From Promicromonospora thailandica (GTDB lineage: Bacteria > Actinomycetota > Actinomycetes > Actinomycetales > Cellulomonadaceae), in NCBI RefSeq assembly GCF_024171955.1, contig NZ_JAMTCS010000002.1, positions 62,001 through 126,000 on the forward strand: a DNA stretch of 64,000 nucleotides, in the 5' to 3' direction. Below, piece by piece: positions 35,535 to 46,610 of the stretch. The first letter of the stretch is position 1; the number at the start of each line of letters is the position of its first letter. The position numbers were made by a program, and so were the translations under genes. The notes beneath the pieces were generated by a model, which did not search any database, had not been told where the DNA came from, and was given only the letters and a program-made list of their open reading frames with translations.

Positions 35535-36296
35535 TCAGACCAGCATGAGCACGGCGGCGGTCACGCCGACCACCACGACGAGCACGCGGAACACGGTGGG
35601 CGACATCCTGCGCCCCACGCGCGCCCCCACGTACCCGCCCACCAGCGAGCCGGCGGCGAGCAGGCCGATCGCGGCCCAGCTGAGGTCGGCCACGACCACG
35701 AAGATCGCGGTCGCCACCACGTTCGCCGCCATGACGGCGAGGGTCTTGAGCGCGTTGACCACGCGGACGGGCAGGTCGGTGCCGAGGCCGAGCACCGCGG
35801 CCATCATGACGCCCGAGCCGGCCCCGAAGTAGCCCCCGTAGGTGCCGGTGAGCACGGCGAACACCACGGTGGCGGGCGAGAGGTCGTGGCGCAGGCGGGC
35901 GGGCTCGTTCCGGGTGCGCCGCAGCCACCGGCTGATCCACGGCTGCGCGCCGACCAGAAGGCAGGAGAGCAGGATGAGCCACGGCACCACGGCCTCGAAC
36001 ACGCCCGGCGGCAGGGCGAGCAGCAGGGCCGCGCCGCCCACCGACCCGACGGCGCACGTGATCAGCACGACCGCGGTGACGCGTGGGTGCTCCCGCAGCT
36101 CCCTCCGGTACCCGAACGAGCCGCTCAGGGCCCCCGGCACCAGCCCGACCGTGTTGGACGCGTTCGCGACCACCGGCGGCAGCCCCACGGCGAGCAGCAC
36201 GGGGAAGCTGAGCAGCGACGCCACGCCCACGGTCGAGGTGAGGATGCCCGCGCCGAACCCGGCGCCGAGCACGGCGAGCGGTTCCCAGCCGGTCAC
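35535..36296 (-). CDS. TauE/SafE (DUF81) family membrane permease, copy 1
   Basis: A 253-residue protein with about eight helices. Members of this family export sulfite, sulfonates or small organic anions, or import taurine-type compounds. The conserved GAFGAGILTSTVGVASLL-like N-terminus and the repeated TGTYGGYFGAGSGVM in the second half are typical. Its GTG start overlaps the stop of the GntR gene (GTGA), so it is co-translated with that regulator. A second family member lies at 41192 on the far side of the organic-acid cluster. Confidence 0.9.
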   Translation of the reverse strand: MTGWEPLAVLGAGFGAGILTSTVGVASLLSFPVLLAVGLPPVVANASNTVGLVPGALSGSFGYRRELREHPRVTAVVLITCAVGSVGGAALLLALPPGVFEAVVPWLILLSCLLVGAQPWISRWLRRTRNEPARLRHDLSPATVVFAVLTGTYGGYFGAGSGVMMAAVLGLGTDLPVRVVNALKTLAVMAANVVATAIFVVVADLSWAAIGLLAAGSLVGGYVGARVGRRMSPTVFRVLVVVVGVTAAVLMLV

Positions 36297-37009
36297 CGCT
36301 CGTCGCCTCGCAGCAGCGCGACGTCGCTGACCATCTCCACGTGGGCGTGCATGGCCGCCGCGGCGGCGGCCGCGTCGCCGTCCCGGATCGCGGCGGCGAT
36401 GGCGCGATGCCCCGAGAGGGAGTTGCGCGGGCGGCCCGGCTGGGACAGCGACTCGATCCGCGTCTCCCGGATGAGGCTCGAGATCTCCCGCATGGTCTGC
36501 GCCAGCAGGTCGGAGTGGGCCGCTGCCGTCACGGCGGCGTGGAACTGCTCGTCGGCGTCCACGCCGCGCTCCCCGTGCTCGATGGCCGCCGCCATGGCGT
36601 CGAGCGACGCGTCGATGGCCGCGAGGTCCTCCTCCGTGCGGCGCTGTGCGGCGAGCGCCGCGATCTTGGTCTCCAGCGCGTCGCGGATGTCGATGATCTC
36701 GGGGATCCGGTCGGCGTGCGCGCGGATGGCCTCGACGATGCGGCTCTCGCTGTGCCGGCCGGTCAGCACCGTGCCGTCGCCGTGCCGCACCACGACCACG
36801 CCCACGACCTCCAGCGCCACGAGCGCCTGGCTGAGCGTCGCGCGGCTGACCCCGAGGCGGGCGGCCAGCTCGCGCTCGGGCGGCAGCCGGTCCCCGGCCT
36901 GCAGCCCGTTCTGCCGGATCCAGGCGGTGATCTGCTCGGCCACCTGTTCGTAGAGGCGGGTGCGGGCGAGCGGCGTCGGGAGGTCGGCGGATGCCTGTGG
37001 GGTCACCAC
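36293..37009 (-). CDS. GntR-family regulator with FCD ligand domain
   Basis: A 238-residue regulator. The winged helix (YEQVAEQITAWIRQNGL, ERELAARLGVSRATLSQAL) is followed by an all-helical FCD domain with metal/carboxylate ligands in DADEQFHAAVTAAAH and GHRAIAAAI. Two neighbouring GTG codons could start it. It is divergent from the MatC-type carrier, with a long operator-like inverted repeat between, so it most likely controls that operon and its own TauE partner. FCD regulators typically respond to organic acids. Confidence 0.92.
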   Translation of the reverse strand: MVTPQASADLPTPLARTRLYEQVAEQITAWIRQNGLQAGDRLPPERELAARLGVSRATLSQALVALEVVGVVVVRHGDGTVLTGRHSESRIVEAIRAHADRIPEIIDIRDALETKIAALAAQRRTEEDLAAIDASLDAMAAAIEHGERGVDADEQFHAAVTAAAHSDLLAQTMREISSLIRETRIESLSQPGRPRNSLSGHRAIAAAIRDGDAAAAAAAMHAHVEMVSDVALLRGDER

Positions 37010-37026
37010 CCGAGAGTACTTGACAG

Positions 37027-37063
37027 ATGGACCACTGGCCTATTGGCTAGGCCACTGATCCAT
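37027..37063. promoter_or_regulatory. GntR operator in the gntR/matC divergent region
   Basis: TGGCCTA-TTGGC-TAGGCCA is a perfect 7-bp inverted repeat (37036-37054). It extends outward to near-perfect 16-bp arms (ATGGAYCASTGGCCTA) with two mismatches. It sits between the divergent GntR and carrier genes and is a good candidate for the GntR binding site. Confidence 0.8.
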
Positions 37064-37112
37064 CGTGCGTCGTCGGTCAAGGATGTCCGCCGCGATGGGA
37101 AGAGGAGTTGTC

Positions 37113-38435
37113 ATGGGTCCTGAGTGGATCGCGATCATCGCGCTCGTCGCGTTGTTCGTCGCCGGGACGGTGCTGCCGATCAACATGGGCGCGCTCGCCT
37201 ACGTCGCCGCCTGGTTCGTCGGCGTCTTCGCGCTGCAGATGGAGGAGAAGGAGGTGCTGGGCGGCATCAGCGCCGACCTGGTGCTGACCCTCATCGGCGT
37301 CACGTACCTGTTCTCCATAGCCAAGAACAACGGCACGGTCGACCTCATCGTGTCCAAAGCGGTCCAGGCGGTGGGCGGTCGCGTCGCGCTGATCCCCTGG
37401 GTCATGTTCGCCGTGACGGCGCTGCTCACCGCCATCGGCGCGGCCAGCCCCGCGGCCTGCGCCATCATCGGCCCCGTCGCGCTCGGCTTCGCCCGCCGCT
37501 ACAACATCAACCCGCTCATGATGGGCATGTTCGTCGTGCACGGCGCCCAGGGCGGCGGGTTCTCGCCCATCAGCATCTACGGCACGATCACCAACTCGGT
37601 CATGTCCGAGGTCGGCTACGAGGGCACCGAGATGGGCGTCTTCCTCGCCTCGCTCGGCGTCAACATCGCGATGGCCGTGATCCTGTTCCTCGCCCTCGGC
37701 GGCCGCCAGCTCATGCGCGAGCGGGTCGACCCGGCCGAGGCGTCGTCGCACCTCGCCGACGACCTGCACGCGGGCGGCGCATCGGTCACCGTCCGCGGCC
37801 AGGGCGCCGGCGTCTCCACCCAGACGCGCGCCGTCGGGGTGCGCCGCGACCACGTGCTCACGCTCGTCGCCTTCGCCGCCGTCGCGGTCACCGCCCTCGC
37901 GTTCGACCAGAACATCGGCTTCGTCTCCATCACCGCCGCCGTCGCGCTGGCGATGCTGTCGCCGAAGCAGCACAAGGACGCCGTCAAGCAGATCGCCTGG
38001 CCCACCGTGCTGCTCGTGGCCGGGGTCAGCACCTACGCCGCCATCCTCACCGCGGCCGGCGTGCCCGAGTACATCGGCAACTGGGCCGCGGGCCTCGGCC
38101 TCGTCGCGATCGGCGCGCTCGTCCTGTGCTACGTCGGCGGCATCGTCTCCGCGTTCGCGTCCTCCACGGCGCTGCTGCCGGTGATCATCCCGATCGCCGT
38201 GCCGCTCATCGCGGCCGGCGGCGTCAGCCCCTGGGCCATGGCCGCGGCCCTCGCCGTCTCCTCGACGATCGTCGACGTGAGCCCCTTCTCGACGAACGGA
38301 GCCCTCATGCTCGCCAACCGCCCGGACACCATCTCCGAGCAGGCCTACTACAAGCAGATCCTCGGGTACGCCGTCATCGTGACCCTCGCCGGACCGCTGC
38401 TCGTGTGGGCCATCCTCGTGCTGCCGGGCTGGTGA
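37113..38435 (+). CDS. MatC/SLC13-type dicarboxylate carrier
   Basis: A 440-residue inner-membrane carrier of the MatC-N (malonate/dicarboxylate) type. The N-terminal LALVALFVAGTVLPINMGALAY-like region, the loop GAASPAACAIIGPVALGFARRYNINPLMMG and HGAQGGGFSPISIYG are the parts I recognise. The long hydrophilic loop at about residues 220-260 splits the two halves. AGGAG lies eight bases before the ATG. It is the first gene of a three-gene plus-strand operon with a CoA-transferase and a carboxyltransferase. The probable substrate is a small dicarboxylate such as malonate. Confidence 0.88.
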   Translation: MGPEWIAIIALVALFVAGTVLPINMGALAYVAAWFVGVFALQMEEKEVLGGISADLVLTLIGVTYLFSIAKNNGTVDLIVSKAVQAVGGRVALIPWVMFAVTALLTAIGAASPAACAIIGPVALGFARRYNINPLMMGMFVVHGAQGGGFSPISIYGTITNSVMSEVGYEGTEMGVFLASLGVNIAMAVILFLALGGRQLMRERVDPAEASSHLADDLHAGGASVTVRGQGAGVSTQTRAVGVRRDHVLTLVAFAAVAVTALAFDQNIGFVSITAAVALAMLSPKQHKDAVKQIAWPTVLLVAGVSTYAAILTAAGVPEYIGNWAAGLGLVAIGALVLCYVGGIVSAFASSTALLPVIIPIAVPLIAAGGVSPWAMAAALAVSSTIVDVSPFSTNGALMLANRPDTISEQAYYKQILGYAVIVTLAGPLLVWAILVLPGW

Positions 38436-38440
38436 GCACC

Positions 38441-39640
38441 ATGACCGGACCCCTGGACGGCGTCGTCGTCGTCGACCTCTCCCGGGCTCTCGCGGGCCCG
38501 CACGCCACGATGATGCTGGGCGACCTCGGAGCCCGTGTCGTCAAGGTCGAGGCCCCCGGGCGGGGCGACGACACGCGCGGCTGGGGCCCGCCCTTCGTCG
38601 GCGAGGAGGACGCGCGCGAGTCGACCTACTTCCTGTCCGCCAACCGGAACAAGGAGTCGATCGCGCTCGACCTCAAGGCCGACGCCGACCGCGAGACCCT
38701 CCTGGAGCTCGTCGACCGCGCCGACGTGCTCGTCGAGAACTTCCGGCCGGGTGTGCTCGACCGGCTCGGCCTCGGCGTCGAGTCGCTGCTCGAGCGCAAC
38801 CCCCGCCTGGTGGTGCTCTCGATCACGGGGTTCGGGCACGACGGGCCCGAGGGGGGCCGGGCGGGGTACGACCAGATCGCCCAGGGCGAGGCCGGTCTGA
38901 TGTCGCTCACGGGGTCCGGTCCGGACGACCCGCAGCGTGTCGGTGTGCCGATCGGCGACCTGCTCGCCGGCATCTACGGCGCGTACGGCGTGCTCGCGGC
39001 GCTGCACGAGCGGCACACCACCGGTGCCGGCCAGGTGGTGCGCACGTCCCTGCTGGCCGCCGTCACCGGGGTGCACGCCTTCCAGGGCACCCGGTGGACG
39101 GTGGCCGGGGAGGTGGGCCGCGCACAGGGCAACCACCACCCTTCGATCGCGCCGTACGGCCTGTTCCGCTGCCGTGACGGCGCAGTCCAGATCGCCGTCG
39201 GGTCCGAGGCGCTGTGGCAGAAGTTCTGCCTGGCCTTCGACCTCGACGCCGACGCGGAGGGCCTGCGGGACAACGCGGGGCGGGTGGCCCACCGCGACCA
39301 GGTCATCGAGACGGTCGAGGCCGCGTTCGCCGCGTACGACGCCGACGCGCTGCTCACCCGGCTGTCGGACGCCGGCATCCCGGCGGGGCGGGTGCGCTCC
39401 CTCGACGAGGTGTACGGCTGGGAGCAGACCGCGAGCCAGGGCCTGCTCGTCGACGTCGAGCACACGAGCCTCGGCACCGTGACCCTGCCCGGGCCGCCGC
39501 TGCGGTTCTTCGACCCGTCCGGCGCCGAGGTCACGCGCCGGGACCACCAGGCGCCGCCAGTGCTCGACGAGCACGCCGCGCGGATCAGGGAGTGGCTCGA
39601 CGGCGTGGACGGCGCACCCGGACCGGAGGCCGGGCCGTGA
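38441..39640 (+). CDS. CaiB/BaiF family III CoA-transferase
   Basis: Moves CoA between acyl-CoA and a carboxylic acid. The start (MTGPLDGVVVVDLSRALAGP) and VKVEAPGRGDDTRGWGPPF, FLSANRNKESIALDL and ENFRPGVLDRLGL are typical. The catalytic Asp is in the GRAGYDQIAQGEAGLMS block. An earlier GTG three codons upstream overlaps the stop of the carrier. GGTGAG before the ATG favours the later start. It is about 399 residues long. The neighbours suggest that it activates the imported dicarboxylate to its CoA ester. Confidence 0.9.
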   Translation: MTGPLDGVVVVDLSRALAGPHATMMLGDLGARVVKVEAPGRGDDTRGWGPPFVGEEDARESTYFLSANRNKESIALDLKADADRETLLELVDRADVLVENFRPGVLDRLGLGVESLLERNPRLVVLSITGFGHDGPEGGRAGYDQIAQGEAGLMSLTGSGPDDPQRVGVPIGDLLAGIYGAYGVLAALHERHTTGAGQVVRTSLLAAVTGVHAFQGTRWTVAGEVGRAQGNHHPSIAPYGLFRCRDGAVQIAVGSEALWQKFCLAFDLDADAEGLRDNAGRVAHRDQVIETVEAAFAAYDADALLTRLSDAGIPAGRVRSLDEVYGWEQTASQGLLVDVEHTSLGTVTLPGPPLRFFDPSGAEVTRRDHQAPPVLDEHAARIREWLDGVDGAPGPEAGP

Positions 39641-41073
39641 CCCGCCGCTGGACCGCCCGGGAGCTGCTCGACCTGGTGCTGGACGACGGCAGCTTCGAGT
39701 CCTGGGACGAGCCGGTCGACACGTCCGGCCACCCCGAGACATATCGCGAGGTGCTGGCGGCCGCCGCCGCGAAGGCCGGCACCGACGAGTCGGTGCTGAC
39801 CGGGCGGGGCCGCGTCCGGGGCCGGCCCGTGGTCGTCGTCGCCAACGAGTTCCGGTTCCTCGGCGGCTCGATCGGGCGCGCGGCCGCCCGGCGGATCACG
39901 GCCGCCGTCCGCCGTGCGACCGCCGAGCGGCTGCCCGTGCTGGCCACCACCGCCTCGGGCGGTACCCGGATGCAGGAGGGCACGCCCGCCTTCCTCCGCA
40001 TGGTCGAGATCTCCCGGGCCGTCATGGAGCACCGCGACGCCGGGCTGCCGTACCTCGTCTACCTGCGCCACCCCACCACCGGCGGCGTCTACGCCTCGTG
40101 GGGCTCGCTCGCGCACCTCACCGTGGCCGAGCCGGGAGCGCTCATCGGGTTCCTCGGACCGCGCGTGGTCGAGGCCCTCACGGGCCACGCGCTGCCGGAC
40201 GGCGTCCAGTCCGCCGAGAACCTCGCCGCCAAGGGCGTGATCGACGGCGTCGTCGCGCCCGAGAACCTGCCCGCGCTGATCGAGCGGGTGCTCGCCGTGC
40301 TGGTCGACCCGCCGGCGCCGTCCGGCCTGCCACGCCGCACGGGCGAGCCGTCCGGGACGACGTCGGCCTGGGACTCCGTGCTGCGCACGCGGGCCGAAGG
40401 CCGGGTCGGCGTGCGCGACCTGCTGCGCTACGGGGCGTCGGGCACCGTGCGGCTGTCCGGGACGGACGAGGGCGAGCGGGACGAGTCGATGCTGGTCGCG
40501 CTCACGCGTCTGGGCGGGCAGCCGTGCGTGGTGGTGGGCCAGGACCGGTCCCGGCAGTCGGAGACCGCGCCCATGGGGCCGGCCGCCCTCCGGGTGGCGC
40601 GGCGGGCCATGGGGCTGGCCGAGGAGCTGCGGCTCCCGCTCGTCGCCGTGATCGACACCCCGGGCGCCGAGCTCTCGCAGGCCGCCGAGGAGGGCGCGCT
40701 GGCGGGCGAGATCGCGCGCTGCATCGCGGCGCTGACCCGGATGACCGTGCCGACGCTGTCCGTGATCCTGGGCCAGGGCTGCGGCGGGGGTGCGCTGGCG
40801 CTGCTGCCCGCGCGGACCGTGCTCGCGGCCGAGCACGCGTGGCTGTCGCCGCTGCCGCCCGAGGGCGCGAGCGTGATCGTGCACGGCGACACGGTGCACG
40901 CGGCGGAGCTGGCCGAGGCGCAGCACGTGCGGGCCGTCGACCTGCTCGCGGAGGGCGCCGTGCAGCGCGTGGTCCCGGAGCGCGACGGAGACACGGCGCG
41001 CGACGTCGCGGTGGCGGTGGCGGCGGAGTGCGCGGCGGTGCTGTGGGAGCAGGTGGCGGCCCGGCCCGTGTGA
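39637..41073 (+). CDS. Fused AccD/AccA-like acyl-CoA carboxyltransferase (biotin-enzyme carboxyltransferase domain pair)
   Basis: A 478-residue protein joining two crotonase-like carboxyltransferase domains. The first half resembles AccD (VVVVANEFRFLGGSIG, TTASGGTRMQEG) but lacks the AccD zinc finger. The second half resembles AccA (AVIDTPGAELSQAAEEGALAGEIARC, LGQGCGGGALALL, PPEGASVI). It could carboxylate or, in reverse, decarboxylate an acyl-CoA such as malonyl-CoA. No biotin carboxylase or biotin-carrier gene is adjacent. The GTG start overlaps the stop of the CoA-transferase (GTGA). Confidence 0.88.
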   Translation: MTRRWTARELLDLVLDDGSFESWDEPVDTSGHPETYREVLAAAAAKAGTDESVLTGRGRVRGRPVVVVANEFRFLGGSIGRAAARRITAAVRRATAERLPVLATTASGGTRMQEGTPAFLRMVEISRAVMEHRDAGLPYLVYLRHPTTGGVYASWGSLAHLTVAEPGALIGFLGPRVVEALTGHALPDGVQSAENLAAKGVIDGVVAPENLPALIERVLAVLVDPPAPSGLPRRTGEPSGTTSAWDSVLRTRAEGRVGVRDLLRYGASGTVRLSGTDEGERDESMLVALTRLGGQPCVVVGQDRSRQSETAPMGPAALRVARRAMGLAEELRLPLVAVIDTPGAELSQAAEEGALAGEIARCIAALTRMTVPTLSVILGQGCGGGALALLPARTVLAAEHAWLSPLPPEGASVIVHGDTVHAAELAEAQHVRAVDLLAEGAVQRVVPERDGDTARDVAVAVAAECAAVLWEQVAARPV

Positions 41074-41106
41074 GGCCCGAGGGGATCGCGGCACCCGGGG
41101 ATCGTC

Positions 41107-41166
41107 TTCGAGACCGAGGTTGCTTCGCTATGAAGCCCCTCGAAGCGAAGCAACCTCGGTCTCGAA
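41107..41166. repeat. 60-bp palindrome between convergent genes
   Basis: Two perfect 23-bp arms (41107-41129 and 41144-41166) begin TTCGAGACCGAGG and flank a 14-bp loop. It lies between the carboxyltransferase gene and the convergent TauE gene, where it could terminate both. Its arm contains CGAGGTTG, the same core as the other palindromes, but the remaining sequence differs. Confidence 0.88.
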
Positions 41167-41191
41167 AGTGGTCCGGGCCCGGCCCGGACCG

Positions 41192-41992
41192 TCAGCGCGG
41201 GCGCTTCTCCAGGGCCTTGCGGACCTGCTGGGCCAGCGCGAACACGAGGAGCGCCGCGAACGCGACCGACGCGACCCGGTCGGGCAGCACCACCGACAGG
41301 CTCGCACCACCGAACGAGAACACCGATGCCACCAGGCCGATGATCGCCGCCGTGCGCAGGTGCACCAGGCGGTTGCGCGCGTTCACCCAGGTGCCGGAGA
41401 CGGCGGTGGGGATCATCGCCACCAGCGACGTGCCCTTGGCCAGCGCGGGCGCGAAGTCGAACAGTGCGGACAGCCCCGGCACGGCGAGCTGTCCGCCACC
41501 GATGCCCAGCAGGCCCGACGCGATGCCCATGACCAGGCCGAGGCCCACCATCCCGGTGCCGTCGAGCAGGCTGGGCAGACCCTCGGCGCTGTCGACGGAC
41601 GGCGGCTCGCCGAACCCGTCCAGCAGCGACCGGACGATCCCCGCGACCAGCACGCCGACGAACAGCCAGCGCAGCAGGGTCTCCGGCACCCGGGCGAGCA
41701 GGCGGGCACCGACCACGGCGCCCACCACGGAGCCGACGACGAGCAGCCCGGCTGCCACGAGGTCCACGGCCCGGTGCGTCAGGTACGGGATCGAACCGAC
41801 GATCGCGGCGGGCAGGATCGCGGCGAGCGAGTAGGCGCTGGCGCGGCGCTGCGTCAGGCCGCCGAGCGAGGTCAGGAGCGGCACCATCACGATGCCGCCA
41901 CCCAGGCCGAACAGTCCCGAGAAGGCCCCGCCGACGACCCCGACGAGGGCGGCGCGGGGTGGTGTCAGGGAGTCGTCAGTCTGCGCGGTCAC
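41192..41992 (-). CDS. TauE/SafE (DUF81) family membrane permease, copy 2
   Basis: A 266-residue anion permease-type protein with eight helices. The conserved GGAFSGLFGLGGGIVMVPLL and GIASGLLGIGGGQLAVPGL repeats mark the two halves. It is more like the classical family members than copy 1 at 35535. It starts at GTG and overlaps the preceding kinase-like gene on the same strand by 17 bases. It converges on the organic-acid operon. Substrate is unknown. Confidence 0.92.
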   Translation of the reverse strand: MTAQTDDSLTPPRAALVGVVGGAFSGLFGLGGGIVMVPLLTSLGGLTQRRASAYSLAAILPAAIVGSIPYLTHRAVDLVAAGLLVVGSVVGAVVGARLLARVPETLLRWLFVGVLVAGIVRSLLDGFGEPPSVDSAEGLPSLLDGTGMVGLGLVMGIASGLLGIGGGQLAVPGLSALFDFAPALAKGTSLVAMIPTAVSGTWVNARNRLVHLRTAAIIGLVASVFSFGGASLSVVLPDRVASVAFAALLVFALAQQVRKALEKRPR

Positions 41993-42533
41993 CCCGCGAT
42001 GATCTCAGGTGCGCGGCGATGGCCCGCGCGCAGTCCGCCGCCTCGGCGCGCGAGGTGTCGACCTCCAGGTCGTAGGCCACGCCCCGGTGCACGACGTCGG
42101 CCTGCTGCGCGGCCATGCCCGCCACGCGGTCTCCGCGGGCGGCCTCGCGCCGCGCCGCGACGGCGGGGTCGCACCGCACGCCGACCCAGACCGTGGGGAC
42201 GTCACCCAGGGCCGCCAGCCAGCGGTGCTGCGAGGCCCCGCCACCGAGGAACACGTCGTCGACCACGAGGTGCGCGCCCGCGCGGGCCATGGCGACCAGC
42301 CCGGTGATCCAGGCGTCCTGCAGCGCCATGAAGTCGGGCCCGACGTCGACGACGCCGTCGTCCGCGAACCCGATACCGTCGCCGCCCGCGGTCAGCCGGG
42401 CGGGCATCGCGTCGACGAGGGTGTCGACGCTGAGCGAGAGCCACGCCTCCGGGAGCAGCTCCTGCAGAGCCCGGGCGATCGTGGACTTGCCGGAGCTGGA
42501 ACCGCCGTTGAGGACGATGACCTGGGCGTTCAT
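41976..42533 (-). CDS. Chloramphenicol phosphotransferase-like P-loop kinase
   Basis: A 185-residue kinase of the CPT family. Walker A is [16 protein letters not shown] at the start. DTLVDAMP and VDDVFLGGG supply further conserved acids, and the C-terminal helices have the expected [17 protein letters not shown]. Family members in Streptomyces phosphorylate chloramphenicol, but most genomic relatives have no tested substrate, so resistance should not be assumed. It is co-directional and overlapping with the TauE gene and divergent from clpB. Confidence 0.82.
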   Translation of the reverse strand: MNAQVIVLNGGSSSGKSTIARALQELLPEAWLSLSVDTLVDAMPARLTAGGDGIGFADDGVVDVGPDFMALQDAWITGLVAMARAGAHLVVDDVFLGGGASQHRWLAALGDVPTVWVGVRCDPAVAARREAARGDRVAGMAAQQADVVHRGVAYDLEVDTSRAEAADCARAIAAHLRSSRGDRAD

Positions 42534-42579
42534 CCGGCCACGGTACGACTGTCAGTGGTGCGCGCTACAGTGGAAATCC

Positions 42580-42604
42580 AAGTTGAGTGGAATAGACTCA
42601 ACTT
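42580..42604 (+). promoter_or_regulatory. HAIR-like operator (HspR site) before clpB
   Basis: AAGTTGAGT-N7-ACTCAACTT is a perfect 9-bp inverted repeat. The known HspR-associated inverted repeat is CTTGAGT-N7-ACTCAAG, so this is a close variant with the same spacing. It ends 58 bases before the clpB ATG, so HspR repression of clpB is very likely. No hspR or dnaK gene is in the window. Confidence 0.9.
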
Positions 42605-42662
42605 TGCGCGGGTTCTCTTCCACGGACCTCTGCCCAACTTCTTTCAGCCCCCGGGAGGCTTC

Positions 42663-45272
<2,610 letters not shown>

Positions 45273-45292
45273 CCCCTGGCCTGTGACCGGTG

Positions 45293-45324
45293 GTCCGGTG
45301 TCCGTCGAACGACGGACACCGGAC
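45293..45324 (+). terminator. Hairpin after clpB
   Basis: Perfect 15-bp arms GTCCGGTGTCCGTCG / CGACGGACACCGGAC are separated by two bases, giving a 13-bp stem with a six-base loop. No T-tract follows. It starts 20 bases after the clpB stop and is likely the transcription end. Confidence 0.8.
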
Positions 45325-45563
45325 TACGCTTCTCGGCCGATGTGCGGACGGGCGCGGCCTGCCATCCTGGACGGACGAGGACGGGTGTGTCGGTCTTGTG
45401 AAGGTGTCGATGCCGACGACCAGAACAGGATTTCCCGCTCGTCCCTCTGTGTGCGGGTGAATCCCCGCGCGGCTCGCCGCGCGGGAGGACCCGCACGGTC
45501 AGGGCACGCGGGGGGCGAGCCGACGGGGGCCACGGGGAGAGGCGGACGGTCAGGGAGGGCCTG
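45325..45563. other. Gene-free stretch between clpB terminator and HTH regulator
   Basis: An open frame of 93 codons crosses this region, but it has no ribosome site, reads as Arg/Gly-rich low-quality protein and overlaps the hairpin, so I do not call it. GGGAGGGCC near 45555 serves as the ribosome site of the next gene. Confidence 0.45.
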
Positions 45564-46610
45564 ATGCTGCGGTTCCACTTCACTGCGGACGATCTAGCCC
45601 GGGTCCGGATAGCACCGGGCCCGGACCCGATGTGGGAGGTGCTGCTCAGCGCGCACGTGGTGAACCAGCGCCCGGGCGTGCCGTTGTTCGCGTCCTGGCG
45701 GGAGCGGGTGCTGACCGACCTGCCCCCGGCGGCCCGGATGCTGCTGCGCCTGGCGCCGCCCCGCGGGTACTCACCCGACTTCCTCACGCCGGTGACCGGT
45801 ACCGACAGCTTCGACTCGGGCCTGGACGCCGTGCTGTCCACGCCGCGGTCGAGGCTCGGCACCGACATGGCGCTGCTCACCCGCGGGTACCGGCCGCACC
45901 TGTGGATGCGCGACCTCGGGGCGGGTTCGGCACCCGCGGTGCGCGGGCTCGGGGTCGCGCTGCGCGCCTACTACGACCACGCGATCGGGCCGTACTGGAG
46001 CGGCATCCGGGCCGCCGTCGACCTCGACCGCGCGGCGCGGACCCGGGCCTGGGTGGAGGGCGGCACGGAGCACGCGCTGCGCACCCTGCACCCCGCGGTG
46101 CGGTGGGAGCACCCGGTCCTGTCGGTGGCCACGGCGGCCGAGCGCGACGTCGACCTGGCCGGCCGCGGCCTGCTGATCGTCCCGTCCTACTTCTGCCTGC
46201 GCGCGCCGATCACGCTCGCCGACCCGGAGCTGCCGCCCGTGCTGATCTACCCGATCGTGCACGAGAACGTCACGCCTGACCGGTCGCTCGAGTCCGCGGC
46301 CGACGGCGGCCGACAGCTCACCGCCCTGCTCGGCCGCACCCGGGCGGCGGTGCTGCGCGCGCTCGGCACCGGCGCGACGACCAGCGAGATCGCGCAGCGG
46401 CTCGCGATCTCGCCCGCGTCGGCGTCGGAGCACGCCACCGTGCTGCGCAACGCGGGACTGGTCGCGTCGGGGCGCGAGCGCAACTCCGTGATCCACGCGC
46501 CGACGCCGCTCGGCCAGACGCTCCTGGACGGCTGCGCCGGGCAGACTCCGGTGGCGCCCGCCCTGTTCACGCCCGCCCGGCAGTCGGTTACTGCAGGAGA
46601 TCCTGCGTGA
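45564..46610 (+). CDS. HTH regulator with C-terminal ArsR-type winged helix
   Basis: A 348-residue regulator. The N-terminal 250 residues (MLRFHFTADDLARVRIAPGPDPMWEVLLS...) form a domain shared by many actinobacterial regulators and of unknown ligand. The winged helix is near the C-terminus (LLGRTRAAVLRALGTGATTSEIAQRLAISPASASEHATVLRNAGLV), which is the reverse of the usual ArsR order. Its last 23 bases overlap the 3' end of the convergent Septum_form gene. No clear target is adjacent. Confidence 0.87.
   Translation: MLRFHFTADDLARVRIAPGPDPMWEVLLSAHVVNQRPGVPLFASWRERVLTDLPPAARMLLRLAPPRGYSPDFLTPVTGTDSFDSGLDAVLSTPRSRLGTDMALLTRGYRPHLWMRDLGAGSAPAVRGLGVALRAYYDHAIGPYWSGIRAAVDLDRAARTRAWVEGGTEHALRTLHPAVRWEHPVLSVATAAERDVDLAGRGLLIVPSYFCLRAPITLADPELPPVLIYPIVHENVTPDRSLESAADGGRQLTALLGRTRAAVLRALGTGATTSEIAQRLAISPASASEHATVLRNAGLVASGRERNSVIHAPTPLGQTLLDGCAGQTPVAPALFTPARQSVTAGDPA

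Noticed and set aside
45283-45564. Possible 93-residue protein between clpB and the HTH regulator
   Set aside because: No ribosome site, no recognisable domain, and it overlaps the hairpin after clpB.
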